Source of the DNA: Pseudolabrys sp. Root1462
GTDB lineage: Bacteria; Pseudomonadota; Alphaproteobacteria; Rhizobiales; Xanthobacteraceae
Assembly (NCBI RefSeq): GCF_001426945.1
Contig: NZ_LMFS01000001.1
Span: forward strand, 1,869,139 to 1,933,138
Length of the DNA: 64,000 nucleotides
Direction: 5' to 3'
This document shows positions 41,269 to 54,545 of the stretch, one piece after another (position 1 is the first letter of the stretch; each line of letters opens with the position of its first letter). The notes below the pieces were generated by a model. The model saw only the letters and a program-made list of their open reading frames with translations, searched no databases and was not told the DNA's origin. A program made the position numbers and the translations under genes.

Positions 41269-42596
41269 AGCTTCTGCGCACCGGCACGAAACAAGCCGAT
41301 CATCAGTTCGGCGACGGCATCGACAGCCCGTTGCGACAGCGAGCCCTGCGCCACCGCTTCGGCCGCCTTCAGCGGCATGTTGAGGATCACCTTGTCGTTG
41401 CGCCAGACCCGCAATTCGCCGATCGCCTGATCCTTGGCGATCGGCGCCGGCACCGGCCCATTGTAGACGATGCGCGCGACCAGCCGGTCGCCGCCGGCCT
41501 TCGGCATCATGACCTGAACCAGTCCCGGCGCGACGAGAGGCACACTGCTTTCGGCGCCGCCGAAAACCTTGGCGTAACCGATGGTCTGGCCTTCGGCGAA
41601 CAGGATGCGGTGCTCGAAATTCTTGAAGCCCCATTCCAGCAGTTTGCGGCCGTCCTCGGCGCGTTCCTTCGGCGAACTGAGCCCGTTGACCACTTCGACG
41701 AGGCGGACGCCGTTCTGCACCGCCGAACCGACCAGGCCATAGCCGGCTTCCTTGGTGAAACCGGTCTTCAGACCGTCGGCGCCGATATCCAGCGCCAGCA
41801 GCGGATTGCGGTTGGGCTGCTTGATCTTGTTCCAGGTGAAATCGCGTTGGCCGTAGATCGGATAGAGGTCGGGATAATTGAGAATGATCTGCCGCGCGAG
41901 AATGCCGAGTTCGCGGGTCGTCACCTGTGTGCCCGGATCGGGCAAACCGTTGGAATTGGCAAAGGTCGATTTGGGCAGGCCGATTTCGCGCGCGCGCTGC
42001 GTCAGCTTGGCGGCGAAGGCCGCTTCGGTGCCCTCGAGCCCTTCGGCCAGCACGATGCAGGCATCGTTGGCCGACTGGATGATCAGCCCGTGAATCAGCG
42101 AATCGACGCTGATGCGGCTATGCAGCGCCGCGAACATGGTCGAGGTGCGCGACGGCGCGCCGCCCTTGCGCCAGGCGTTCTCGCTGACCGGAAATTCGTC
42201 AGTCAAATTGAGCTTGCCGGTCTTGATCAGGTGGAAGACGTATTCCGCCGTCATCAGCTTGGCGAGCGAGGCCGGAAAGATCATGACGTCCGGATCGCGC
42301 TCGAACAGCACGCTGCCGTTCTCGGCATCGATCAGAATGGCGTGCGGCGCGTTGATCGGCGGATCATCCTTCTTCGCCGGATCCTTGCGGGCGGCAAGGC
42401 CTGACGCTGGCCGATGAGCGAGTCCCGAGCCCGGGCGATGCGCCTTGGTTGCCGCCAGCACCGGCGCGCACAGTGCGGCGACGATGAACGCCGCCACCAC
42501 CAGCCGGACCTTGGGACCTTTCACCAGCGCCGCCATGACTGTTCGATCTGCTCCGCTCGCGCCACGTAACCGCCCAAAGCCTTCGAGAACGGCCAT
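41265..42596 (-). CDS. D-alanyl-D-alanine carboxypeptidase (DacF/DacC-like)
   Basis: 443 residues. Signal sequence, then a low-molecular-mass penicillin-binding protein: FPASLAKLMTAEYVF (SxxK, catalytic Ser), QSANDACIVLAEGLEG (SxN), and KTGFTKEAGYGLVGS (KTG), followed by the C-terminal PBP5-like domain. It trims pentapeptides in the periplasm. The ATG at 42596 has GGGAG seven bases upstream; ATG 42536 would start at the hydrophobic signal core and is possible. It overlaps tmk by 4 bases and follows rlpA by 49 bases. Confidence 0.92.
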   Translation of the reverse strand: MAVLEGFGRLRGASGADRTVMAALVKGPKVRLVVAAFIVAALCAPVLAATKAHRPGSGLAHRPASGLAARKDPAKKDDPPINAPHAILIDAENGSVLFERDPDVMIFPASLAKLMTAEYVFHLIKTGKLNLTDEFPVSENAWRKGGAPSRTSTMFAALHSRISVDSLIHGLIIQSANDACIVLAEGLEGTEAAFAAKLTQRAREIGLPKSTFANSNGLPDPGTQVTTRELGILARQIILNYPDLYPIYGQRDFTWNKIKQPNRNPLLALDIGADGLKTGFTKEAGYGLVGSAVQNGVRLVEVVNGLSSPKERAEDGRKLLEWGFKNFEHRILFAEGQTIGYAKVFGGAESSVPLVAPGLVQVMMPKAGGDRLVARIVYNGPVPAPIAKDQAIGELRVWRNDKVILNMPLKAAEAVAQGSLSQRAVDAVAELMIGLFRAGAQKL

Positions 42597-42645
42597 AGAC
42601 CGGCTCCCGGGCAAAATGGCGCTGCTATCGCGGGATTGGAAGGGC

Positions 42646-43590
42646 CTAATAGAGGCCGCGGCCGCTCAGTAACCCCGCCTGGTTATCATAGCGGACCGGG
42701 GCGTAGGCCGAAACCGGCGAAACCGCCGGGGCACTGGCGCGGGCGACGGTATCCACCGCGGGCTGGCGGATGGCAGCCGGCAGATCCGGCGGCGGCGCGG
42801 TGGTCGCATCGTCCTCGGGCTCAACCGCGGCGACGCGCTGGACCGGCGCCGGCTTGGCCGACGCCTGCGCGGCGCGCGGCAGTTCGCTCATCGGGCGGGA
42901 ATCGAAATAAGGCGCGAAGTCCTTGGACGAGGCCACCTGCACCTTGGCCGCCGGTTCGTTGCCGTCGCGGAGTGTCGCGGCCAGCTTGCGATCGTCGGAA
43001 CCGGCCAGCGGCGCGCGGCCAACATATTCGACCTTCACCTTGGCCAGGCCCTGCCCGTAGAAACCGAGCAGCTTGGCGGTGCGCACCGACAGGTCGATGA
43101 CGCGGTTGCCGACATAGGGCCCGCGATCGTTGACGCGCACGATGATCGACTTCTTGTTGCGCAGGTTGGTGACCCGCGCATAGGACGGTAGCGGCATGGT
43201 CGGATGCGCCGCCGTGATCGAATTCATGTCGAAGACTTCGCCATTGGCCGTGTAGCGGCCATGGAAGTCGTCGCCGTAAAACGAGGCGAAACCCTCGGCC
43301 TTGTAGTTGGCATCCTCTTCGGGGACGTACATGCGGCCGGCGACCGTATAGGGCTTGCCGACGCGGTAGCGGCCGCCGCCCTTCGGCACCGGCTCACCGG
43401 GCTCGACGACGCGCGGGCTCGAGGCTACGCCCCATTTCGGATCGATGCGGGACGAACTGCCCGAACAGTTGGCGAGCAGCAGCGAGCCGATGACGAGCGC
43501 CGACAGGCGCGCGCACAGGCCGATCCGGCCGCTCTCCCCCGAAACTGGCATGCCTGGAATGGTGTCCCCGACTGACTTGGACGGCCACAT
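42646..43590 (-). CDS. rlpA: RlpA-family septal ring lytic transglycosylase (lipoprotein)
   Basis: 314 residues. Signal and lipobox-like segment near residue 42 (LLLANCSG, so an N-acyl-Cys lipoprotein is likely), then the double-psi beta-barrel RlpA domain: GFASFYGDDFHGRYTANGEVFDMNSITAAHPTMPLPSYARVTN and IIVRVNDRGPYVGNRVIDLSVRTAKLLGF with the catalytic Asp and Glu region. The C-terminal third is Pro/Ala-rich without a clear SPOR domain. ATG 43590 is used; ATG 43551 is an alternative. First gene of rlpA-dac-tmk-holB. Two overlapping palindromes sit 50-80 bases upstream. Confidence 0.9.
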   Translation of the reverse strand: MWPSKSVGDTIPGMPVSGESGRIGLCARLSALVIGSLLLANCSGSSSRIDPKWGVASSPRVVEPGEPVPKGGGRYRVGKPYTVAGRMYVPEEDANYKAEGFASFYGDDFHGRYTANGEVFDMNSITAAHPTMPLPSYARVTNLRNKKSIIVRVNDRGPYVGNRVIDLSVRTAKLLGFYGQGLAKVKVEYVGRAPLAGSDDRKLAATLRDGNEPAAKVQVASSKDFAPYFDSRPMSELPRAAQASAKPAPVQRVAAVEPEDDATTAPPPDLPAAIRQPAVDTVARASAPAVSPVSAYAPVRYDNQAGLLSGRGLY

Positions 43591-43640
43591 TAACCTCAAC
43601 GCCGGCGATTTTGAACCCCGCCGGCGCAGTCTTGGTAAAC

Positions 43641-43670
43641 GATTGGTTCCAATCGGGGTTTTCCCCCGAT
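43641..43670 (-). promoter_or_regulatory. overlapping palindromes upstream of rlpA
   Basis: GATTGG-TT-CCAATC (43641-43654) overlaps the hairpin AATCGGGGTTTTCCCCGATT (43651-43670; 8-bp perfect stem, TTTT loop). The pair lies 51-80 bases upstream of the rlpA start, in the expected operator or leader position. No regulator is identified. Confidence 0.5.
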
Positions 43671-43810
43671 TCAAGACAAATCGCTGATGTCCGGGATACT
43701 TAAAGCCGCGGTTTCTTGCAAGGGCGGCCGGCTTCGACCATCGAACTAACGCGACGGCGCACGCGCAACGCCCTCGGGCGGTAGCCTGCTGCGGCGCCCG
43801 GCGTGCCGCT

Positions 43811-44068
43811 TCACGCTTTGCCCAGATTTTTCCGCGCGATAGCCAGCAGTAGCAGGCCAAAGCCAAAAAAACGCAGAATGAATACGACGGTCTTGTCGTC
43901 ATGCAGGAAGTCGAAAGACACCGAAAGACTCTGGCTGATTGCGAAAAGCATGAAGGACAAGCCGAAGGTCGCAAACAGCGAGTCGCCCGTCCGCTTCCAG
44001 AAGCGGAAAAAGAAGAGAGCGGCAATCAGATATCCGGCCGTGATCATTCCGGAGAGAAACGTCGCCAT
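43811..44068 (-). CDS. DUF5985-family small membrane protein (copy 2)
   Basis: 85 residues with three membrane spans (TFLSGMITAGYLIAALFFFRFW, LFATFGLSFMLFAISQSLSV, FILRFFGFGLLLLAIARKNL). It resembles its upstream neighbour and both fit the DUF5985 family. The ATG shares one base with that gene's stop (TGATG, 44066-44070). Last gene of the signalling operon. It may anchor or sense for the soluble kinases; function unknown. Confidence 0.75.
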   Translation of the reverse strand: MATFLSGMITAGYLIAALFFFRFWKRTGDSLFATFGLSFMLFAISQSLSVSFDFLHDDKTVVFILRFFGFGLLLLAIARKNLGKA

Positions 44069-44340
44069 CAGTCGATCTCCCAGATGAAGCCGTAAACCAG
44101 CGTCGCCACGGCGATCAGCGTGACCGTCAGGCGCAGGATCTGCAGGTCGATGGCCTCCGGCAGGAAGACCAGATCGACGATTACCAGAAAGTTGTTCAGC
44201 GCCAGCAGGACGAAGCATGCCGCGGTCCACAGCAGAAGGGGCGTGCGCGCCCGTAAATAACTTCGCACCAAAAGGCCGCCACAGGCCGAGCTGGCCGCAA
44301 AGCAGAGAAAATAGACCATCATCGCCACGGGGCTGCTCAT
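44068..44340 (-). CDS. DUF5985-family small membrane protein (copy 1)
   Basis: 90 residues with three membrane spans (VAMMVYFLCFAASSACGGLLV, TPLLLWTAACFVLLALNNFLVIVD, LRLTVTLIAVATLVYGFIW). DUF5985-like, paralogous in layout to the next gene. Its ATG overlaps the stop of the winged-helix-like gene by 4 bases (44337-44340), so expression is coupled. The two copies could form a hetero-oligomer in the inner membrane. Confidence 0.75.
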   Translation of the reverse strand: MSSPVAMMVYFLCFAASSACGGLLVRSYLRARTPLLLWTAACFVLLALNNFLVIVDLVFLPEAIDLQILRLTVTLIAVATLVYGFIWEID

Positions 44341-44699
44341 TCTTTGATCCTGAATGCGTCTGACAGCATCTGGAGTTTAGAGTTGGGGGAATTCACGATA
44401 CTTCGCATCACGAGCGTGGGCTTGACCGCATAGAGCCGCTCAAGATCGGCAATAAGCTGCTCGGCATGGCCGACGGCAGCGTACCGATACTCGTCACGCT
44501 CCTCGCGCACGGCGAGCCCGGCCGCGGTGAGGTTGTTCAACGCCTCGATCACGACGACGCGGCTGCTCCGCAGTTCCTTGATGATATCGGCCGGCGTCCA
44601 GCTTCGCGCGCTCCGGCGCAGCAGCAGCAGCAGTTCAAGCGCCCATACGGACCTGAACGACGCCCCGGCATATTCAAGGACCTCTGATTCCGATTTCAT
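44337..44699 (-). CDS. small winged-helix-like protein of the signalling operon
   Basis: 120 residues. Predicted helix pattern FRSVWALELLLLLRRSARSWTPADIIKELRSSRVVVIEALNNLTAAGLAVREERDEYRYA is that of a winged-helix domain (three helices and a short beta wing), followed by a helical tail. It could bind DNA or act as a protein adaptor; no named family is certain. The start at ATG 44699 is chosen over an upstream in-frame ATG at 44735. It is 70 bases after the HWE kinase gene and overlaps the first DUF5985 gene. Confidence 0.6.
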   Translation of the reverse strand: MKSESEVLEYAGASFRSVWALELLLLLRRSARSWTPADIIKELRSSRVVVIEALNNLTAAGLAVREERDEYRYAAVGHAEQLIADLERLYAVKPTLVMRSIVNSPNSKLQMLSDAFRIKE

Positions 44700-44769
44700 G
44701 CCATCACGATCACAATGGCCACCTCGCCGTCTCATTGCGGGCAGTGCCCGAGCGATTTGGACGAATATG

Positions 44770-46656
44770 TCAGGCCGTCTTCAGGCTGGCCTGCTCATCG
44801 CCGGGGGGCGCGGTCTTCCACTCGATGACGATGCCAAGCATCGTACCGAGCTGACGTTGCAACGTTTCACGCGTGATCGGCTTTTGCAGGATCGGCGTGC
44901 CTGTGAACCGGCCGTCCAGACTCTCGGCACCATAGCCGGTCACGAAAGTGAACGGAATGCGGCGCTCGACGAGAAGCTCGGCGACCGGATAGACGAACTT
45001 GCCGCCGAGATTGAGGTCGAGCAGCGCGCCGTCGAATTCACCGGTTGCCTCCGCCAGCGCCTCCTCCAGCGTGCAGCAGGGACCGACGACGAGCATGCCG
45101 CAGTCGGTCAGCAGTTCGCGCATCATCAGCCCGACGATCGCTTCATCCTCGACGAGGAGGATACGCTTCGTCGTACCGGCCGGCAGCCGGATGAGATTCT
45201 TCGACGGTTGGGGCGCCTGATCGACTCTCTCGAGCGGTATCCGCAAGGTGCATTGCAGGCCGGTTGGGCGCCAGTCGAACGCGACATCGCCGCCGATCTG
45301 ATGCTTGATGCCGGCATTCATGATCTTGGTGCCGAAGCCGTGCGATGTCGGCGGATAGACGGGAGGCCCGCCCGCCTCCGTCCACACCATCGTCATGACA
45401 TTGCCGTTGACCGACCACTCCACCGCGAGCATTCCTTCGGCGACCGACAGCGCTCCGTATTTGACCGAGTTGGTCGCAAGTTCATGGAGCGCGAGCGCCA
45501 GGCTCTGCGCGCGTTCCGGCGCCAGTGTGACCGCCGGGCCGTCTGTGCGCACGCGCGAACGATCGGACCCGCGATAGGGCGCAACTTCTTCGACCACGAG
45601 ACGCGTAACATCTGCACCCTGCCAGCGGGTTTCGGACAGCAGCGTGTGGGCCTGGGCGAGCGCCTGGACACGCCCCTCGACAGCCTTGACGTAGTTCTCC
45701 TTCGAGTCCGACCGTGTCAGCCGCACGATCGCCTGCACGACGGCCAGCGCGTTGCGGGCTCGATGATCCACCTCGCGGGCCAACAGGAATTGCCTCTGCT
45801 CCGCCTTCTTCCGCTCGGTGATGTCGAGCGCGGTGCCGATGATGCGGACGCACCGACCTTCCTCATCGAAAATTCCGCGCCCTTTGGCCGCGACCCAACG
45901 GACGATGCCGTCCTCTTTGCCAATGGTCCGATATTCGACATCGTAGAGAGCGCGCTTGTCCCGGTCGCAGGATGCGTCGAAGGCCGCACAAGTGGCTTCC
46001 CTGTCGTCCGGGTGAATGCCGTCGAAGAAATCGGCCATGCTCACCGGGACATCCGCCGAGATGCCGAACATCGCCTTCACGCGCGGCGGCCAGAACAAGG
46101 TGTTGCTGACGTTATCGACATCCCACAGGCCGATCTCCGCCGCCTCTGTGGCAAGCCTCAACTGGTGTTCGCTCTCCTGCAGGCGCGCGGTCGAAGCCTG
46201 CAATGCTGCCGTCCGCTCCGCGACACGGCGCTCAAGATCCTGGTTGAGCGCCTCGAGCTGCCGCGTCTTCCTGTAGAGTTCGGCGAAGACCTTGACCTTG
46301 GCACGCAGCAGTTCGGGGACTACCGGCACCGGAACATAATCGACCGCTCCCATCTCGTAGCCGCGGAGATAATCCGTGTCCGTGAGATGAATGGCCGAGA
46401 TGAAAATGATCGCCGTGCGCTGGAAACGCGGATGATCGCGGATCATCGCCGCCAGCTCGAACCCGTCGAGATCCGGCATGCACACGTCGACGAGAACGAC
46501 GGCGATCTCGTTCTTCAGCAGAATCTGCAAAGCGTCCGTGGCCGACGCGGCCTGGATCAAATTCTCACCCAGCTCCCGCAGCACGACCTCATAGCTCAGC
46601 AGCTTGGCCGGCTGATCATCGACGAGGAGGATGTTGACCCTTTCATGTTCAATCAT
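44770..46656 (-). CDS. REC-PAS-HWE histidine kinase-REC signalling protein
   Basis: 628 residues, soluble. Receiver 1 (1-125) with Asp57 (VLVDVCMPDLDG), coiled coil (125-165), PAS (about 165-285), HWE kinase: H-box AREVDHRARNALAVVQAIV with His near 297, N-box LHELATNSVKYGALS, the W-x-E of VWTEAGGPPV and glycine-rich GFGTKIMN; then a C-terminal receiver (about 500-620, ILLVEDEAIVG, Asp in ALLDLNLGG). The C-terminal receiver can take phosphate from the kinase or pass it on. HWE kinases are largely confined to alphaproteobacteria. It lies 6 bases after the giant HAMP kinase gene. Confidence 0.88.
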   Translation of the reverse strand: MIEHERVNILLVDDQPAKLLSYEVVLRELGENLIQAASATDALQILLKNEIAVVLVDVCMPDLDGFELAAMIRDHPRFQRTAIIFISAIHLTDTDYLRGYEMGAVDYVPVPVVPELLRAKVKVFAELYRKTRQLEALNQDLERRVAERTAALQASTARLQESEHQLRLATEAAEIGLWDVDNVSNTLFWPPRVKAMFGISADVPVSMADFFDGIHPDDREATCAAFDASCDRDKRALYDVEYRTIGKEDGIVRWVAAKGRGIFDEEGRCVRIIGTALDITERKKAEQRQFLLAREVDHRARNALAVVQAIVRLTRSDSKENYVKAVEGRVQALAQAHTLLSETRWQGADVTRLVVEEVAPYRGSDRSRVRTDGPAVTLAPERAQSLALALHELATNSVKYGALSVAEGMLAVEWSVNGNVMTMVWTEAGGPPVYPPTSHGFGTKIMNAGIKHQIGGDVAFDWRPTGLQCTLRIPLERVDQAPQPSKNLIRLPAGTTKRILLVEDEAIVGLMMRELLTDCGMLVVGPCCTLEEALAEATGEFDGALLDLNLGGKFVYPVAELLVERRIPFTFVTGYGAESLDGRFTGTPILQKPITRETLQRQLGTMLGIVIEWKTAPPGDEQASLKTA

Positions 46657-46662
46657 GGCCGC

Positions 46663-52989
<6,327 letters not shown>

Positions 52990-53575
52990 CACCCCCCCTT
53001 TGCTCGTTCGTTCGTGGATTTTGCAGCCAGATTTTCGGAACGGACGCGACTATCGGAGCGCCCCCGCACCCGATGTCATCTCGTCGTTACTGTCGGTTCC
53101 CACGCCCACTAAGCCGCCCTTCTAATGCCCAAGTTCGAACAAGGTTCCCTGTCGCGTGACGATATTCTGTGCAGGGCCGCTCATGGACCCTCTCAGCAAC
53201 GGAAAGCCTGTAGGTCTGGGAGCGCAGATCGGTTCGCGCTTTCCGGGTGAAACGCGAGCCCACCACCGCATGTTTTGCCGACGCCGCAGCGCAGGGCCTG
53301 TCGACCAGGCTTGGCGCCTTCCCTGCGTCGTTTTGAGGTCCGGACGCGGTCGGCGACACCCGCGATCACTTCGGACCTTCAGGACCGGCGCGATGTTCAG
53401 CCCGGAGCCGCAGTGGCGACGCGATCGCGGGTCGGGGCGACGGCGGGCAAAGTGTCTTCCCTTTTCGGCTTCCGCGGTGCACATAGCGCCGCGGACCGAA
53501 GCAATCGGGGAGCAAACGTCAGCAAACCGGTCTTTCGGAGAAAGTGCGCTTAAAATTCTTTAGTGATTTCAATGC
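52990..53575. other. 586-base gene-free stretch between the giant kinase and tRNA-Ser
   Basis: No supported gene; a plus-strand frame at 53156-53563 and a minus-strand frame at 53087-53359 have Arg-rich, featureless products typical of shadow frames. The stretch must contain the promoter of the signalling operon (minus strand) and of the tRNA (plus strand). I see no clear consensus promoter in it. Confidence 0.5.
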
Positions 53576-53665
53576 GGAAGGGTGGCCGAGTGGTTTAAGG
53601 CACCGGTCTTGAAAACCGGCGTGGGTGCAAGCCCACCGTGAGTTCGAATCTCACCCCTTCCGCCA
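53576..53665 (+). tRNA. tRNA-Ser (anticodon UGA)
   Basis: 90 nt with encoded CCA. Acceptor GGAAGGG (53576-53582) pairs CCCTTCC (53655-53661), discriminator G, CCA 53663-53665. Anticodon stem CCGGT/ACCGG with loop CTTGAAA, anticodon TGA at 53610-53612. A long variable arm (GTGGGTGCAAGCCCAC region) marks a class II serine tRNA; the T arm is GTGAG-TTCGAAT-CTCAC. It reads UCN codons, mainly UCA. Confidence 0.97.
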
Positions 53666-53689
53666 ATTCGGCCGACGTCGCCCGCGCCC

Positions 53690-54016
53690 TCAAGCGCCAA
53701 TTTCCATCCGCGCAATCTTGTCGCCGTCGACGACGAAGCTGTAGCGCAGATTGACGGGACTGCCCGGGAAGTTTCCGGTCACGCGACTGGTGACGATGGT
53801 GCGATCGTTGTCCTGCGTGACGGCGAGCGGCTCGCTTACATAACTGTACTTGGCGCTCGCCGTCGTCTTCCAACTGCGGATCGCCTCGCGCCCCGCATAA
53901 GTCTTTCCCTCATCCTTCACGATGGCGGTCTCGGTGAAACACTCGGCCACGCTGGCGCGCGCCGCCTGGTCGGCGGCGAAATACGCGGCGATTGCTTTTG
54001 GCAAGGTGACGGGCAT
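53690..54016 (-). CDS. nuclear transport factor 2-family (SnoaL-like) protein
   Basis: 108 residues, one NTF2-like alpha+beta barrel: PKAIAAYFAADQAARASVAECFTETAIVKDEGKTYAGREAIRSW and YSFVVDGDKIARMEIGA. Such small proteins are isomerases, hydratases or ligand-binding proteins; the substrate is unknown. The start is MPVTLPKA (54016). It is divergent from an HxlR regulator (78 bases between starts), which is likely to control it. Confidence 0.82.
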   Translation of the reverse strand: MPVTLPKAIAAYFAADQAARASVAECFTETAIVKDEGKTYAGREAIRSWKTTASAKYSYVSEPLAVTQDNDRTIVTSRVTGNFPGSPVNLRYSFVVDGDKIARMEIGA

Positions 54017-54041
54017 TTGACTCTCCTCTACGCGGATATCG

Positions 54042-54059
54042 CGCCATCGGGCGATGGCG
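54042..54059. promoter_or_regulatory. perfect palindrome between the NTF2-like and HxlR genes
   Basis: CGCCATCG-GG-CGATGGCG, 8-bp perfect arms, central in the 78-base divergent spacer. A second inverted pair GGTGACG (54005-54011) and CGTCACC (54086-54092) brackets it. Position suggests an operator. Confidence 0.5.
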
Positions 54060-54094
54060 TTGTGTCCCGCTAGAGTTCGCCCTAACGTCACCAA

Positions 54095-54499
54095 ATGACA
54101 AGAACCGACGAGAAAGTTCGGTACTTACCTCAAGGTAAGCCGGCGCAAATTGCGTATACACGCGAAACCGCGGCCGAGGGCGTCGAGCAGGCGTTGAAAC
54201 TGCTGGAAGGTCGCTGGAAGCTCAACATTCTCTTCAATCTGTTTGGCGGGCGCGTGCTGCGATTCTCGGATCTTGAACGGGCAATCCCCGCCGTGTCGCA
54301 GAAGATGCTGATTCAGCAGCTTCGCCAGATGGAACGCGACGGCATCGTTCGTCGCATTGTCCATCATCAGGTGCCGCCGAAAGTCGAATATGCGTTGACG
54401 GACTGGGGACAGTCCCTCTGCCCTGCACTCGACGCACTGTTAATCTGGGCCGGACAACGACAGGCTCAAGTGCTCGACGACGAGTCCGGCGAGACGTGA
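54095..54499 (+). CDS. HxlR-family transcriptional regulator
   Basis: 134 residues. Winged helix of the HxlR/MarR-like family: GVEQALKLLEGRWKLNILFNLFGGRVLRFSDLERAIPAVSQKMLIQQLRQMERDGIVRRIVHHQVPPKVEYALTDWGQSL (recognition helix and wing). HxlR proteins are small repressors or activators, often of oxidoreductase or detoxification genes, and typically regulate the adjacent divergent gene. It carries no cysteine in the usual redox-sensing N-terminal position. A TTACCT-type palindrome lies inside its 5' coding end. Confidence 0.88.
   Translation: MTRTDEKVRYLPQGKPAQIAYTRETAAEGVEQALKLLEGRWKLNILFNLFGGRVLRFSDLERAIPAVSQKMLIQQLRQMERDGIVRRIVHHQVPPKVEYALTDWGQSLCPALDALLIWAGQRQAQVLDDESGET
54124..54139. promoter_or_regulatory. 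CTTACCT-CA-AGGTAAG palindrome, candidate HxlR operator
   Basis: Perfect 7-bp arms with a 2-base centre. The GTACTTACCT form resembles operators described for HxlR-like repressors in general layout. It lies 30 bases into the HxlR coding region, so binding would act as a roadblock for its own transcription. Confidence 0.5.
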
Positions 54500-54545
54500 C
54501 GCTGCCGGTTCAGTAAACCTCACCAATCCCGCCTCGTGTCGCCCG

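Noticed and set aside
53156..53563. 135-residue plus-strand frame before tRNA-Ser
   Set aside because: Arg-rich, no family features, no ribosome site.
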